A stretch of 64,000 bases of DNA from Clostridium sp. AN503 (GCF_040719375.1 NZ_JBFDTP010000001.1:868001-932000), one strand, 5' to 3'; shown: positions 43,920 to 53,051, counted from the stretch's first letter. A program made the numbers and translations. Notes: generated by a model from the sequence alone, not told the origin.

Positions 43920-44891
43920 ATGGGATATTTGGGAATAACCATGGGCGACCCGGCAGGCGTCGGGGCTGAAATTGTACTGAAAGCCATGCATACCGATGCA
44001 GAGTGCAGAAAAAACGGGATCATTTTCGGAAGCAGGGCTGTGACGGAGTATTATAACCATCTGTTGGGTTACGGTTACCAGATTAAAGAGATAAAAGCCA
44101 TTGAAGATTTTGATCCCAACTGCATCAATGTTGTAGATCCGGAACCTGTCTCTATGGAAAAATTCAATATCGGTCAGGTATCCTCTGTCTGCGGACATGC
44201 TGCGTTTGTCTATGTTAAAACAGCCATAGACTGGGCCATTTCCAAAAAAATTGACGCGGTAGTGACCGCTCCACTGAATAAAGAGGCCCTTCACCTTGCC
44301 GGTCATCTCTACGATGGTCATACGGAGATCTTCAATGATTTTGCAGGGACCGGACGATATGCCATGCTCTTGTGGAGTGATAAGATGAAGGTCATCCATG
44401 TAACTACACACGTTGCCATGCGGGAGGCATGCAACCGTATCAAAAAACCCCGCGTAGAGGAAGTGATCCGTCTTGCAGACGAAACCTTAAAACAGGCAGG
44501 CTATTCTTCTCCCCGGATTGCTGTCGCTGGACTGAACCCACACAGTGGTGAAAATGGGATTTTCGGCAGGGAGGAGATCGATGAGATCGAGCCAGCTGTC
44601 CGCTGCTGTGCCGCCGATGGGATCCAGGTGGAAGGCCCCATCCCGCCGGATACGGTTTTCTTAAAAATGTATCAGGGAAAATATGATATCGTGGTCGCCA
44701 TGTATCACGACCAGGGGCATATCCCCTTAAAGCTTCTCGCCTTTGACGACGGAGTGAACATGACCGTGGGCTTGTCCATCATACGTACCTCTGTAGACCA
44801 TGGAACGGCATTTGATATTGCCGGGAAAGGAATAGCCAATCCCACCAGTATGCTGGCTGCGATCCATGCTGCCCGCAGGTTTCAAAAATAA
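43920..44891 (+). CDS. pdxA2: PdxA2-like 4-phospho-acid dehydrogenase
   Basis: A 323-aa enzyme of the PdxA family. Motifs include ITMGDPAGVGAEI, TAPLNKEALHLAG and the metal-ligand histidines in YDGHTE and MYHDQGHIPLKL. PdxA2 enzymes oxidise and decarboxylate D-threonate 4-phosphate to dihydroxyacetone phosphate; this pairing with a DUF1537 kinase is established. A role in vitamin B6 synthesis is less likely because no other pdx gene is near. The ATG at 43920 follows GGAGG and is the natural start; a terminator ends the operon. Confidence 0.9.
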   Translation: MGYLGITMGDPAGVGAEIVLKAMHTDAECRKNGIIFGSRAVTEYYNHLLGYGYQIKEIKAIEDFDPNCINVVDPEPVSMEKFNIGQVSSVCGHAAFVYVKTAIDWAISKKIDAVVTAPLNKEALHLAGHLYDGHTEIFNDFAGTGRYAMLLWSDKMKVIHVTTHVAMREACNRIKKPRVEEVIRLADETLKQAGYSSPRIAVAGLNPHSGENGIFGREEIDEIEPAVRCCAADGIQVEGPIPPDTVFLKMYQGKYDIVVAMYHDQGHIPLKLLAFDDGVNMTVGLSIIRTSVDHGTAFDIAGKGIANPTSMLAAIHAARRFQK

Positions 44892-44918
44892 TGCCATAGT
44901 ATCTTAATCGTGCGCCAT

Positions 44919-44972
44919 GCAAAAAGAGTGTGTGCCATGAAGCCACCAGCTTCTGTCACACACTCTTTTTGC
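44919..44972. terminator. bidirectional terminator between pdxA2 and adhE
   Basis: A perfect 16-bp stem GCAAAAAGAGTGTGTG (44919-44934) with 44957-44972 has A/T runs built into its base, so it can work for both convergent transcripts. Confidence 0.85.
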
Positions 44973-45001
44973 AACACATCACATGAAAGATTTATCGATA
45001 T

Positions 45002-47614
45002 TTATTTCCCGTAATAAGCTCTTAAATACATATCCTTGATCTCGCTCATCAGCGGATATCTCGGGTTGGCGCCGGTGCACTGGTCATCAAAGGCCTGCTC
45101 CACCATAGCATCCAGCGTATCCAGAAAATACTTTTCATCTACGCCGTACTCAGCAATTGTCTTCTTGATGCCTACGGTCGCCTTCAGCTCCTCGATCTTG
45201 TCGATCAGCTTCTTCACAGCCTCCTCATCATTCTTCGCCTGAATGCCCACGAAACGTGCACACTCTGCGTATCTTGCCATGGTGTGCGGATACTCATACT
45301 GCGGGAAGGTACCCATCTTGGTCGGAACCTCCGCAGAGTTGAACTCCACTACCAGGGAGATCAAAAGCGCGTTGGCAACACCGTGCGGGATGTGATGGAA
45401 CGCACCCAGCTTGTGGGCCATGGAGTGACATACGCCCAGGAATGCATTGTTGAATGCCATACCTGCCATGCAGGAAGCGTCTGCCATCTTGCATCTTGCC
45501 TCAACATCATTGCCGTTTGCATAAGCTCTCGGCAGATAATCGAATACGCCCTTCATAGCTTTCAGCGCCAGACCATCCGTATAATCAGAAGCCATCACAG
45601 AAGCATATGCCTCAAGTGCATGAGTCAGTACGTCAACACCGGATGCGCTGGTTAAGCCCTTCGGCTGGCTCATCATATTGTCAGCATCTACGATGGACAT
45701 CTTCGGCATCAGCTCATAGTCAGCCAGCGGATATTTTACGCCGGTCTCCTGATCGGTGATAACTGCGAAAGAAGTCACCTCGGAACCTGTACCGGAGGAA
45801 GTCGGGATCGCTACAAAGTAAGCTTTCTCGCCCATCTTCGGGAAGGTGTAAACACGTTTCCGGATATCCATGAAACGCATAGCCATATCCTGGAAATCTA
45901 CTTCCGGATGCTCGTACATTACCCACATGATCTTACCTGCATCCATTGCAGAACCGCCGCCAAGCGCGATGATCACATCCGGCTGGAAGGCTGCCATAGC
46001 CTTAGCGCCTGCCTGTGCATTGGCCAGGGTCGGATCCGGCTGGACATCAGAGAAGCACTGGTAAACAATTCCCATCTCATTCAGCTTGTCAGTGATCGGT
46101 TTGGTATATCCATTCATATATAAGAAGGAGTCGGTTACGATAAATGCTCTCTTCTTGCCAAGCACATCCTTCAGCTCGCTGAGTGCCACCGGCATACAGC
46201 CCTTCTTGAAATAAACCTTCTCAGGTGCTCTGAACCACAGCATGTTCTCTCTCCTCTCAGCCACAGTCTTAATGTTCAGCAGATGCTTCACGCCTACGTT
46301 CTCGGATACGGAGTTGCCGCCCCAGGAACCGCAGCCCAGCGTAAGAGAAGGAGTCAGTTTAAAGTTGTAGATATCACCGATACCGCCATGAGAAGAAGGT
46401 GTATTGATCAGGATACGGCAGGTCTTCATGGCAGCTGCATGCTTCAGGATCTTCTCTTCCTCGTTCACATTCACATACAGAGACGCCGTATGGCCATATC
46501 CGCCGTCAGCAACAAGCTGCTCTGCTTTTGCCAGCGCGTCATCAAAATCCTTCGCCTTGTACATAGCCAGTACCGGAGACAGCTTCTCGTGAGCAAACTC
46601 CTCGCTGATATCTACAGACTCAACTTCACCGATCAGGATCTTGGCAGTCTCCGGAACCTCAACGCCGGACAGCTGTGCGATCTTATAAGCGCTCTGTCCA
46701 ACGATCTTTGCATTCAGTGCGCCGTTGATGATGATGGTCTTTCTTACCTTATCCAGCTCTTCCCCTTTCAGGAAATAGCATCCACGGTCTGCAAATTCTT
46801 TTCTTACTGCATTGTAAACCGGCTCCACAACCGTTACAGACTGCTCAGACGCACAGATCATGCCGTTATCAAAGGTCTTGGAATGGATGATGGAGTTTAC
46901 TGCCAGCTTGATATCCGCCGTGTCATCAATGATGACCGGGGTATTGCCTGCGCCTACGCCAAGTGCCGGTTTTCCGGAGGAGTATGCCGCCTTAACCATG
47001 CCAGGACCGCCTGTAGCCAGGATGATATCGGCATCCTTCATGACCGTGTTGGTCAGCTCCAGAGACGGTACATCGATCCATCCGATGATCCCTTCCGGTG
47101 CTCCTGCCTTAACAGCTGCATCCAGAACTACCTTTGCTGCTGCGATCGTGGAATTCTTCGCACGGGGATGTGGGGAAATGATGATCGCATTCCTGGTCTT
47201 TAAAGAGATCAGCGTTTTAAAGATCGCGGTGGAAGTCGGGTTGGTGGTCGGAATAACTGCCGCTACCAGTCCGATCGGTTCTGCAATCTTCCTGATCCCG
47301 TATGCCTTATCTTCCTCAACCACGCCGCAGGTCTTTGTCTCTTTATATGTATTGTAGATATATTCTGCTGCGTAGTTGTTCTTGATAACCTTATCCTCGA
47401 CAACACCCATTCCAGTCTCTTCCACAGCCATCTTTGCCAGTGGAAGTCTCATCTTATTGGCAGCAGATGCAGCTTCGTAGAAAATCTTGTCTACCTGCTC
47501 CTGGGTGAACGTTGCAAAAACCTTCTGCGCTTCGCGCATCGCCCTCATCTTGGCTTCCAAAGCTTCTACATTGTCGATTACTCCCGTAACCATGGTTTCT
47601 TCTTTCTTTGCCAT
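45002..47614 (-). CDS. adhE: bifunctional aldehyde/alcohol dehydrogenase
   Basis: An 870-aa fusion. The N-terminal CoA-acylating aldehyde dehydrogenase (about 1-440) has the active cysteine in NGMICASEQ. The C-terminal iron alcohol dehydrogenase (about 465-870) has GGGSAMDAGKIMW and the metal-binding HSMAHKLGAFHHIPHG. It turns acetyl-CoA into ethanol and re-oxidises two NADH during fermentation. The protein assembles as helical filaments in related bacteria. GAAGGAGAG precedes the ATG. A consensus promoter with a Rex-like site lies upstream. Confidence 0.96.
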   Translation of the reverse strand: MAKKEETMVTGVIDNVEALEAKMRAMREAQKVFATFTQEQVDKIFYEAASAANKMRLPLAKMAVEETGMGVVEDKVIKNNYAAEYIYNTYKETKTCGVVEEDKAYGIRKIAEPIGLVAAVIPTTNPTSTAIFKTLISLKTRNAIIISPHPRAKNSTIAAAKVVLDAAVKAGAPEGIIGWIDVPSLELTNTVMKDADIILATGGPGMVKAAYSSGKPALGVGAGNTPVIIDDTADIKLAVNSIIHSKTFDNGMICASEQSVTVVEPVYNAVRKEFADRGCYFLKGEELDKVRKTIIINGALNAKIVGQSAYKIAQLSGVEVPETAKILIGEVESVDISEEFAHEKLSPVLAMYKAKDFDDALAKAEQLVADGGYGHTASLYVNVNEEEKILKHAAAMKTCRILINTPSSHGGIGDIYNFKLTPSLTLGCGSWGGNSVSENVGVKHLLNIKTVAERRENMLWFRAPEKVYFKKGCMPVALSELKDVLGKKRAFIVTDSFLYMNGYTKPITDKLNEMGIVYQCFSDVQPDPTLANAQAGAKAMAAFQPDVIIALGGGSAMDAGKIMWVMYEHPEVDFQDMAMRFMDIRKRVYTFPKMGEKAYFVAIPTSSGTGSEVTSFAVITDQETGVKYPLADYELMPKMSIVDADNMMSQPKGLTSASGVDVLTHALEAYASVMASDYTDGLALKAMKGVFDYLPRAYANGNDVEARCKMADASCMAGMAFNNAFLGVCHSMAHKLGAFHHIPHGVANALLISLVVEFNSAEVPTKMGTFPQYEYPHTMARYAECARFVGIQAKNDEEAVKKLIDKIEELKATVGIKKTIAEYGVDEKYFLDTLDAMVEQAFDDQCTGANPRYPLMSEIKDMYLRAYYGK

Positions 47615-47684
47615 TACTCTCTCTCCTTCATGTGATATGGGTTTATATTATCGATATTTTTTTAACAATCTTAATGCTAACTGC

Positions 47685-47713
47685 ATTATACTAATTTGTT
47701 AAATAATTGTCAA
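47685..47713 (-). promoter_or_regulatory. adhE promoter with overlapping Rex-like operator
   Basis: A perfect promoter on the minus strand: TTGACA (47708-47713), 17 bases, TATAAT (47685-47690). The sequence TTGTTAAATAATTGTCAA (47696-47713) overlaps the -35 and spacer and matches the Rex consensus TTGTTAAnnnnTTAACAA except at two positions. Rex would repress when NADH is low. Confidence 0.65.
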
Positions 47714-47805
47714 TATAATAAGTTATAATTTTTTTGATTTTTAACAAAAAAATATCAACAAAATAAACAGAACAGGAGTTCCCTCTCAAAATCAGCCTCA
47801 AATAG

Positions 47806-47851
47806 AAAAAATCCAGCCGGATCATATACAAAATATATGACCCAACCGGAT
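47806..47851 (-). terminator. strand-specific terminator of the small HTH gene
   Basis: On the minus strand, 47834-47851 pairs with 47811-47828 over 18 bp, including several G-U pairs, and a T run follows. On the plus strand those pairs become A-C mismatches, so it should stop only the HTH transcript. Confidence 0.7.
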
Positions 47852-47878
47852 CTCCTCTACATCCGCTCTTCTATTTAT

Positions 47879-48118
47879 TTACTCATCTGGATCCAGTTTA
47901 TCAAATATATCTGAATCATAGAACTCGCGGATTGTTATGCCAAGTCCGTCAGCAATCTTATTAATATTTACGATACCGGGATTCTTACTTTTTCCGTTTA
48001 CAATACTCTTATAAGTTGACGCCGGCATTCCTGCTTTATAAGTGACAGAATATCCACTTAAATTCTTTTGCTTACACAATTCGGCAATCCTATAGCTGGT
48101 AGCTTCACAAATCGTCAT
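47879..48118 (-). CDS. small XRE-family DNA-binding protein
   Basis: A 79-aa protein consisting of one Cro/CI-type helix-turn-helix (about 8-68; SGYSVTYKAGMPASTYKSIVNG is the recognition part) and a short acidic tail. GGAGG lies before the ATG. It stands alone between the adhE promoter and the parAB operon. It could be a local regulator; its target is unknown. Confidence 0.8.
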   Translation of the reverse strand: MTICEATSYRIAELCKQKNLSGYSVTYKAGMPASTYKSIVNGKSKNPGIVNINKIADGLGITIREFYDSDIFDKLDPDE

Positions 48119-48260
48119 AACAACCCTCCTTTTTGGATAAGTTTAGTCGAATTTTGGTTCAATATAGGGCGATAAAGTATTCCGTAAGCTATAGATTACC
48201 AGATATTTCTATTTTTTTAAAAGTGATATAACTGGAGCATACTGTTTTTTCCAATGAAAA

Positions 48261-48300
48261 AGACCAGATGATTTTCATAAATAACAAAATCATCTGGTCT
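48261..48300 (-). terminator. terminator of the parAB operon
   Basis: A perfect 15-bp stem AGACCAGATGATTTT (48261-48275) with 48286-48300, followed on the minus strand by TTTTTC. It is 22 bases after the DUF4446-like gene. Confidence 0.88.
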
Positions 48301-48322
48301 TTCTATTATAAATAAATTGATC

Positions 48323-48838
48323 TTATTGACTCTTTTCCTTATAACCCAGCGCCTGCTCCAGCGCTACCTTCTCCTCATTGCCCAGAAGCACGTCGGTCTG
48401 CCCGCGATCCACTTCTTTTAAATAGAGGTAACAGCCTTCCCGGCTGTGAACTGAGTTGATGACAAAACCTGTATTTGTATAATCCAGCAATGCAAGAGCA
48501 AAACTCAAATTGCCTCCCATTCCTTTAAATGCATTATACTTCACCACGCCTACCTTCTGGAACGCTGCACGGCTGTTTTTATTGGCAATACGGATAGAAT
48601 CCTTATTGGCCCGATCCTGTGACTTCAGCTCCACAATCTCTTCCATCTGATGGATGATCATCGCCTCCATACTTTCTGCATCTTTTCCCCGCATAAAATA
48701 GTCATAACGGCGATATAATTTTCTCATCTTAATGATACATATGATGACGGCAATTAACAGTATAAAGGTCAAAACTGCCTGTGCAATGATGATATAGATT
48801 GGATCAAATCCAAGGTTATTTATGATACTTCCTTCCAT
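48323..48838 (-). CDS. DUF4446-like membrane-anchored protein
   Basis: About 171 aa with one N-terminal membrane helix (about 15-38), a basic stretch, a charged helical segment and a conserved C-terminal domain with FQKVGVVKYNAFKGMGGNLSFALALLD. I recognise this as the DUF4446 type often found downstream of parB in Clostridia. Its role is unknown. ATG 48838 is preferred to the GTG at 48850, though both are possible. It is the last gene of the parA-parB operon. Confidence 0.75.
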   Translation of the reverse strand: MEGSIINNLGFDPIYIIIAQAVLTFILLIAVIICIIKMRKLYRRYDYFMRGKDAESMEAMIIHQMEEIVELKSQDRANKDSIRIANKNSRAAFQKVGVVKYNAFKGMGGNLSFALALLDYTNTGFVINSVHSREGCYLYLKEVDRGQTDVLLGNEEKVALEQALGYKEKSQ

Positions 48839-48868
48839 CTTGTACTTCACTCCTGTCCTTTGTGTATC

Positions 48869-49873
48869 TTACCGGATGGATTCGATCAACTCGACGATCC
48901 GCTCCAATTCTGACTCCGAATAATATTCTATTTCGATTCTGCCCTTATTCTTGTCTTTCCTGCTGATATTTACCTTTGTTCCCATAGCTGTCTTCATGCG
49001 TTCTTCCAGATCGCGGAAAATCAGCTCCAGCGCTTCATCATTCGGTTTCTTTTTCTTCTCTTTTTTCTCTTTTCCAAGAAGCTTGACCGCTTTCTCCACT
49101 TCACGCACACTCAGCCGGTTCTGCTCAATCTTCTGGGCAAGTTCTAACTGGAGCTTTGGATCTTCCACTCCGAGCAGCGCCCTTGCGTGTCCGCTGGTAA
49201 TACGGTTTTCCACCAACATCTGCCGAACTTCCGGCGTCAGATTCAAAAGACGCATACTGTTGGTGATTGTGGACCGGTTTTTAGAAACCCGCTCCGCGAT
49301 CTCCTCCTGTTTCAGCTGAAACTCCTGCATCAGACGCTGATAAGCCAGCGCTTCCTCAATCGGGTTTAAATCTTCTCGCTGGACATTCTCAATCAGCGCA
49401 ATCTCCATAGCCTGCTGAGGGCTGTATTCCCGGATCACAACCGGTACTTCCTTTAAGCCCGCCAGCTTTGCTGCCCTCCATCGGCGTTCGCCAGCTACAA
49501 TCTCAAATCCGCTTTCCTTTTTCTGTACCAATAATGGCTGCAATACCCCATATTTCTTAATGGAGTCCGCCAACTCCTGAAGCTGTTCCTCATTAAAATC
49601 TTTCCGTGGCTGATCCCGGTTTGGTTCAATCTTGGAAAGCTTTACGGTGATCTCTTTTTGTTCCTCTGTTTTCTCAGCTTTAGCAGTTTTAACACTGCTT
49701 CCTGAGGTTTTATTTTTATTAATTGCCGTGTTTTCTTTGTCTGTGTTTTCTACTGCTGGAGCAGACTCTGACAAACTATGTTCTGCCCGGCGTTCTTTCA
49801 CAACTTCTTCGACAGTTTCTTCACCAAAAAAGGCTCCCAGCCCTCTACCCAGTCCTCTTTTCGCTTTTGTCAT
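48869..49873 (-). CDS. parB: chromosome partitioning protein ParB (Spo0J)
   Basis: A 334-aa CTP-dependent clamp that loads at parS. It starts with KRGLGRGLGAFF, has a low-complexity linker (about 18-75), then the ParB/Srx domain with GERRWRAAKLAGL and ENVQREDLNPIEEALAY, a HTH (KQEEIAERVSKNRSTITNSMRLL) and a C-terminal dimerisation domain. Four parS sites are 2 kb away. The start overlaps the parA stop by ATGA. Confidence 0.95.
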   Translation of the reverse strand: MTKAKRGLGRGLGAFFGEETVEEVVKERRAEHSLSESAPAVENTDKENTAINKNKTSGSSVKTAKAEKTEEQKEITVKLSKIEPNRDQPRKDFNEEQLQELADSIKKYGVLQPLLVQKKESGFEIVAGERRWRAAKLAGLKEVPVVIREYSPQQAMEIALIENVQREDLNPIEEALAYQRLMQEFQLKQEEIAERVSKNRSTITNSMRLLNLTPEVRQMLVENRITSGHARALLGVEDPKLQLELAQKIEQNRLSVREVEKAVKLLGKEKKEKKKKPNDEALELIFRDLEERMKTAMGTKVNISRKDKNKGRIEIEYYSESELERIVELIESIR

Positions 49874-50640
49874 GACACTTCTCCCCTGCTTATCACTTCC
49901 GCCGCAAGCATACGATAGCTTTCCGCTCCCGTTGAACGGCTGTCATAAAGATTGATCGGCATTCCATGGCTTGGCGCCTCTGCCAGACGTACATTTCTCG
50001 GTATAATCGTCTTGTAAATGGTTTTATTCAGGTGGCTTTTTACGTTTTCTACTACTTCCAATGAAAGATTTGTCCTGGCATCATACATCGTGAATACCAC
50101 ACCCTCCAACTCCAGCTTTTTATTCAGCTTTTTCTTGACCAGTTCCACAGTCTGAAGGATCTGGCTCAATCCCTCCAGCGCATAATACTCGCACTGGATC
50201 GGTACCAAAACTGTATCCGAGGCCGTCAAAGCATTGATCGTCAGCAGACTCAGGGACGGAGGACAGTCAATGATAATAAAATCATAATCCTTTTCTATCT
50301 TCACCAACTCTTTTTTTAATAGAGCTTCCTTCTCAGGCTCGTCCAAAAGTTCAATCTCCGCACCCGCCAGATTTACATCAGAAGGCAGTACATCCAGATT
50401 CTCCTGAACTTCCCTGATAATGCATTCTTCCAACTGGCATTCTCCCATGAGAAGTTCGTATACAGTTTTATCCATGTATCCTTTTTCAAAACCAAGGCCG
50501 CTGGTGGCATTTCCCTGTGGATCAAAGTCCACTGTGAGGACTTTCTGGCCGGCTTCTGCCAGGCAGGCAGACAGATTGATGGCTGTAGTTGTCTTGCCCA
50601 CACCGCCTTTTTGGTTTGCAATCGCTATTATTCTTCCCAT
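49870..50640 (-). CDS. parA: chromosome partitioning ATPase ParA (Soj)
   Basis: A 256-aa deviant Walker ATPase. The P-loop KGGVGKTTTAINL has the signature lysine, and the second motif is DFDPQGNATSGLG. It works with ParB and parS in origin segregation and can modulate DnaA in related bacteria. It is the first gene of the par operon. Confidence 0.95.
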   Translation of the reverse strand: MGRIIAIANQKGGVGKTTTAINLSACLAEAGQKVLTVDFDPQGNATSGLGFEKGYMDKTVYELLMGECQLEECIIREVQENLDVLPSDVNLAGAEIELLDEPEKEALLKKELVKIEKDYDFIIIDCPPSLSLLTINALTASDTVLVPIQCEYYALEGLSQILQTVELVKKKLNKKLELEGVVFTMYDARTNLSLEVVENVKSHLNKTIYKTIIPRNVRLAEAPSHGMPINLYDSRSTGAESYRMLAAEVISRGEVS

Positions 50641-50852
50641 ATCTTATCCTTTTATTTGAAATACTGTTACAAATTTGTTACGCATGTCGGTTTTTAGTAT
50701 ATCACAATTCTTTATGTTTTCCTATGTTTATTATCAAATAATCTTTTATAAATTTGATTGACGGCTATTTTTACAACAATCCTGATTTTCGTTGTATAAG
50801 ATTTCATTTTGTATTATACTAATTATAGTAGAAATACTGTAAGGAGGTATCT

Positions 50853-51803
50853 ATGAAAGCAAAGAACAAATTACTTACATTGCTTATTTTGTCAGCCGGG
50901 GCCACTGCTGCTACTGCTGCGATCAACAAGTTTATTAAAGTCACTGCCACCTCCCGAAATCTTTTATCGGAACCCCAATCCCTGTGTTACAAATGGAGAT
51001 TGGGCAATATTCATTATACTAAAACCGGATCAGGGAAGCCGTTACTTTTGATACATGACTTAAATTCTGCCTCCAGCGGATATGAATGGAGTCAGCTGAT
51101 TCCCTGCCTTCAGGAGGAGTATATGGTCTATACGATCGATCTGCTTGGCTGTGGACGGTCTGAAAAACTCAATATGACTTATACCAATTATTTGTATGTC
51201 CAGTTGATTTCTGATTTTATCAAATCAGAGATTGGTCACCGTGTAAATGTCATTGCAACGGGAGAAGCCGCTTCTATCCCGGTGATGGCTTGCGCGAACA
51301 ATCCGGAACTGTTTGATCAGCTTATGTTTATCAATCCGCTGAGTCTCCTGGATTTCAGTCAGTTTCCTGGCAAAACAGCCCGGATGTATAAGTTCATTTT
51401 GGACATACCTGTACTTGGAACTCTGCTCTATCATATCGCAAGCAGTAAACGTACACTTACACAGGAATTTGCTGTTCAAGGTTTTTACAATCCTTATCTG
51501 GTGAAGAGCTCTATTATAGATTCCTATTATGAGTCTGCTCATTTGGGTAACTCACCAAAGTCTATTTACGCAAGTGTAAAATGTAACTACACTAAGTGTA
51601 ATATTGTGAACGCGTTAAAAAAGATTGATAACAGTATCTACTTGATCGGCGGCGCTGGAATAGAAAATATTGTAAACAGGCTGGATGAGTATAAGATATA
51701 CAACTCTGCTATAGAGTCTGCGCTTATCCCTAATACAAAAGGACTCCCACAACTGGAGGCCCCCTCCGCACTGCATGATCTGATTAAAACCTACTTTAAC
51801 TGA
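50853..51803 (+). CDS. alpha/beta-hydrolase-fold protein without catalytic residues
   Basis: A 316-aa protein with an N-terminal hydrophobic helix (about 8-25), which could be a signal anchor, then an alpha/beta-hydrolase fold (LLLIHDLNSASSGYEW, YTIDLLGCGRSEK). The nucleophile elbow reads ATGEAAS where GxSxG is expected, so the serine is missing. The C-terminal GHxPxxExP motif reads KGLPQLEAP, without histidine. It is likely non-enzymatic. AAGGAGG precedes the ATG. It lies between parA (divergent) and the parS cluster. Confidence 0.75.
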   Translation: MKAKNKLLTLLILSAGATAATAAINKFIKVTATSRNLLSEPQSLCYKWRLGNIHYTKTGSGKPLLLIHDLNSASSGYEWSQLIPCLQEEYMVYTIDLLGCGRSEKLNMTYTNYLYVQLISDFIKSEIGHRVNVIATGEAASIPVMACANNPELFDQLMFINPLSLLDFSQFPGKTARMYKFILDIPVLGTLLYHIASSKRTLTQEFAVQGFYNPYLVKSSIIDSYYESAHLGNSPKSIYASVKCNYTKCNIVNALKKIDNSIYLIGGAGIENIVNRLDEYKIYNSAIESALIPNTKGLPQLEAPSALHDLIKTYFN

Positions 51804-51808
51804 TTAAA

Positions 51809-51824
51809 TGTTTCACGTGAAACA
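51809..51824. promoter_or_regulatory. parS site 1
   Basis: Perfect 16-bp palindrome TGTTTCACGTGAAACA, the Firmicutes parS consensus bound by ParB. It lies six bases after the hydrolase-fold gene. Confidence 0.93.
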
Positions 51825-52072
51825 TTGGACTGTTAATTGACAATTATAAGTTTTATATTACTTTTACTTTATAATTTGAAATTTATGTTGACACGTACAG
51901 CATAAGTATTATTTTATATATATGGTTTATATGAAATGAAAGTTTTATTAGATACTATTTTCTTGTAAAACATAAATCGGCACTTTTTATTCACATTTAT
52001 AGATTGAGTTGTAATTTTTCATTTGACACCTGTATTTTTCAAGAAAATATAAATCATGATTTAAAATATATA

Positions 52073-52088
52073 TGTTTCACGTGAAACA
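52073..52088. promoter_or_regulatory. parS site 2
   Basis: TGTTTCACGTGAAACA, perfect, flanked by TA/TA that extend the palindrome to 20 bp. It lies in the AT-rich gap 51804-52462, which holds no gene. Confidence 0.93.
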
Positions 52089-52184
52089 TAATTTCCGACC
52101 TTTTTTTATTAATTTAGTAGGTTATATAAATAGGAAATTGATATTTTAATTTATGTAAAATGCTAATAAAACTTGATATTTTAT

Positions 52185-52200
52185 TGTTTCACGTGAAACA
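52185..52200. promoter_or_regulatory. parS site 3
   Basis: TGTTTCACGTGAAACA, perfect, 112 bases after site 2. Confidence 0.93.
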
Positions 52201-52327
52201 TAAATTATTATTGTTAATTATATTCTATACGGAAGTTGTATTTCTATTGAAAATTTTATTTACACTAATTATAGACTAAAAATACAAAACAAAAATTTTA
52301 AACTAAAATAACTACTATCACTAAATC

Positions 52328-52373
52328 AACATAAAATTATAATGTTTCACGTGAAACATTATAATTTTATGTT
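52328..52373. promoter_or_regulatory. parS site 4 inside a 46-bp perfect palindrome
   Basis: The parS core is at 52343-52358. Perfect dyad symmetry continues outward through AT-rich flanks to 52328 and 52373, 23 bp per arm. The other three sites do not show this. It could extrude as a cruciform or act as a terminator or transcription boundary as well as a ParB site. Confidence 0.92.
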
Positions 52374-52462
52374 ATAATAATACCAGTCGATTTAATTTGA
52401 CACCACTAGCTGATATTATATATTTTTTTATAATATCCACAAAATATCAAAGGAGAACATAC

Positions 52463-52828
52463 ATGATTAAATTTAACCATTTCAACTTCAATGTACTCAA
52501 TCTTGAAAAAAGCCTGAAATTCTATAAGGATACTCTGAATTTAGAACCAATACGGGAAAAGACTGCCAGTGACGGTTCTTTTAAGCTTGTATATCTTGGA
52601 GACGGTTCAAGTGACTTTTCGCTGGAACTCACCTGGCTTCGTGACCGGACAGAACCGTACAATCTCGGTGAATGTGAATTTCACCTTGCCTTTATAACGG
52701 ATGAATTTGAAAAACTGCATCAGCAACACAAAGACCAGGGTGTTATTTGTTATGAAAATGAATCTATGGGAATTTACTTTATCTCTGACCCCGATGGATA
52801 TTGGATTGAAATTGTACCAGTAAGATAA
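52463..52828 (+). CDS. VOC-family (glyoxalase I-like) protein
   Basis: A 121-aa protein of the vicinal oxygen chelate fold. It opens IKFNHFNFNVLNLEKSLKFYKDTL and ends MGIYFISDPDGYWIEIVP, as in lactoylglutathione lyases. The metal-ligand pattern appears as His5, a Glu in SLELTW, His in EFHLAF and Glu in WIEIVP, so activity is plausible. AAAGGAG precedes the ATG at 52463. It may detoxify methylglyoxal or be a generic dioxygenase-fold enzyme. Confidence 0.85.
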   Translation: MIKFNHFNFNVLNLEKSLKFYKDTLNLEPIREKTASDGSFKLVYLGDGSSDFSLELTWLRDRTEPYNLGECEFHLAFITDEFEKLHQQHKDQGVICYENESMGIYFISDPDGYWIEIVPVR

Positions 52829-53051
52829 GACAAATAGATTTTTTTAATAAAAAATAGTAAATATTCGGCGGTAATGAAACCCTCTTTCCAGTCGGAAAAA
52901 ACCATGAAATCAGCATTACCGCTGTATGCAATACAATCCCACAAAGAGTAAAATGGTGCCCAGATGAACAAACAAAATTATGAACAGCATTGTGCGCCTT
53001 AGGCGGAAAAGGCACACTCGACAAATCAGAAATTGTGAGAGACTTTACTTT

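Noticed and set aside
46283..47203. A 306-codon plus-strand open frame inside adhE
   Set aside because: Antisense to a highly conserved gene; biased codon use of adhE explains the lack of stops.
51809..52358. Four identical 16-mers considered as a CRISPR-like array
   Set aside because: The repeats are the known parS palindrome, the spacing is uneven (97-249 bases between sites) and no cas gene is present.
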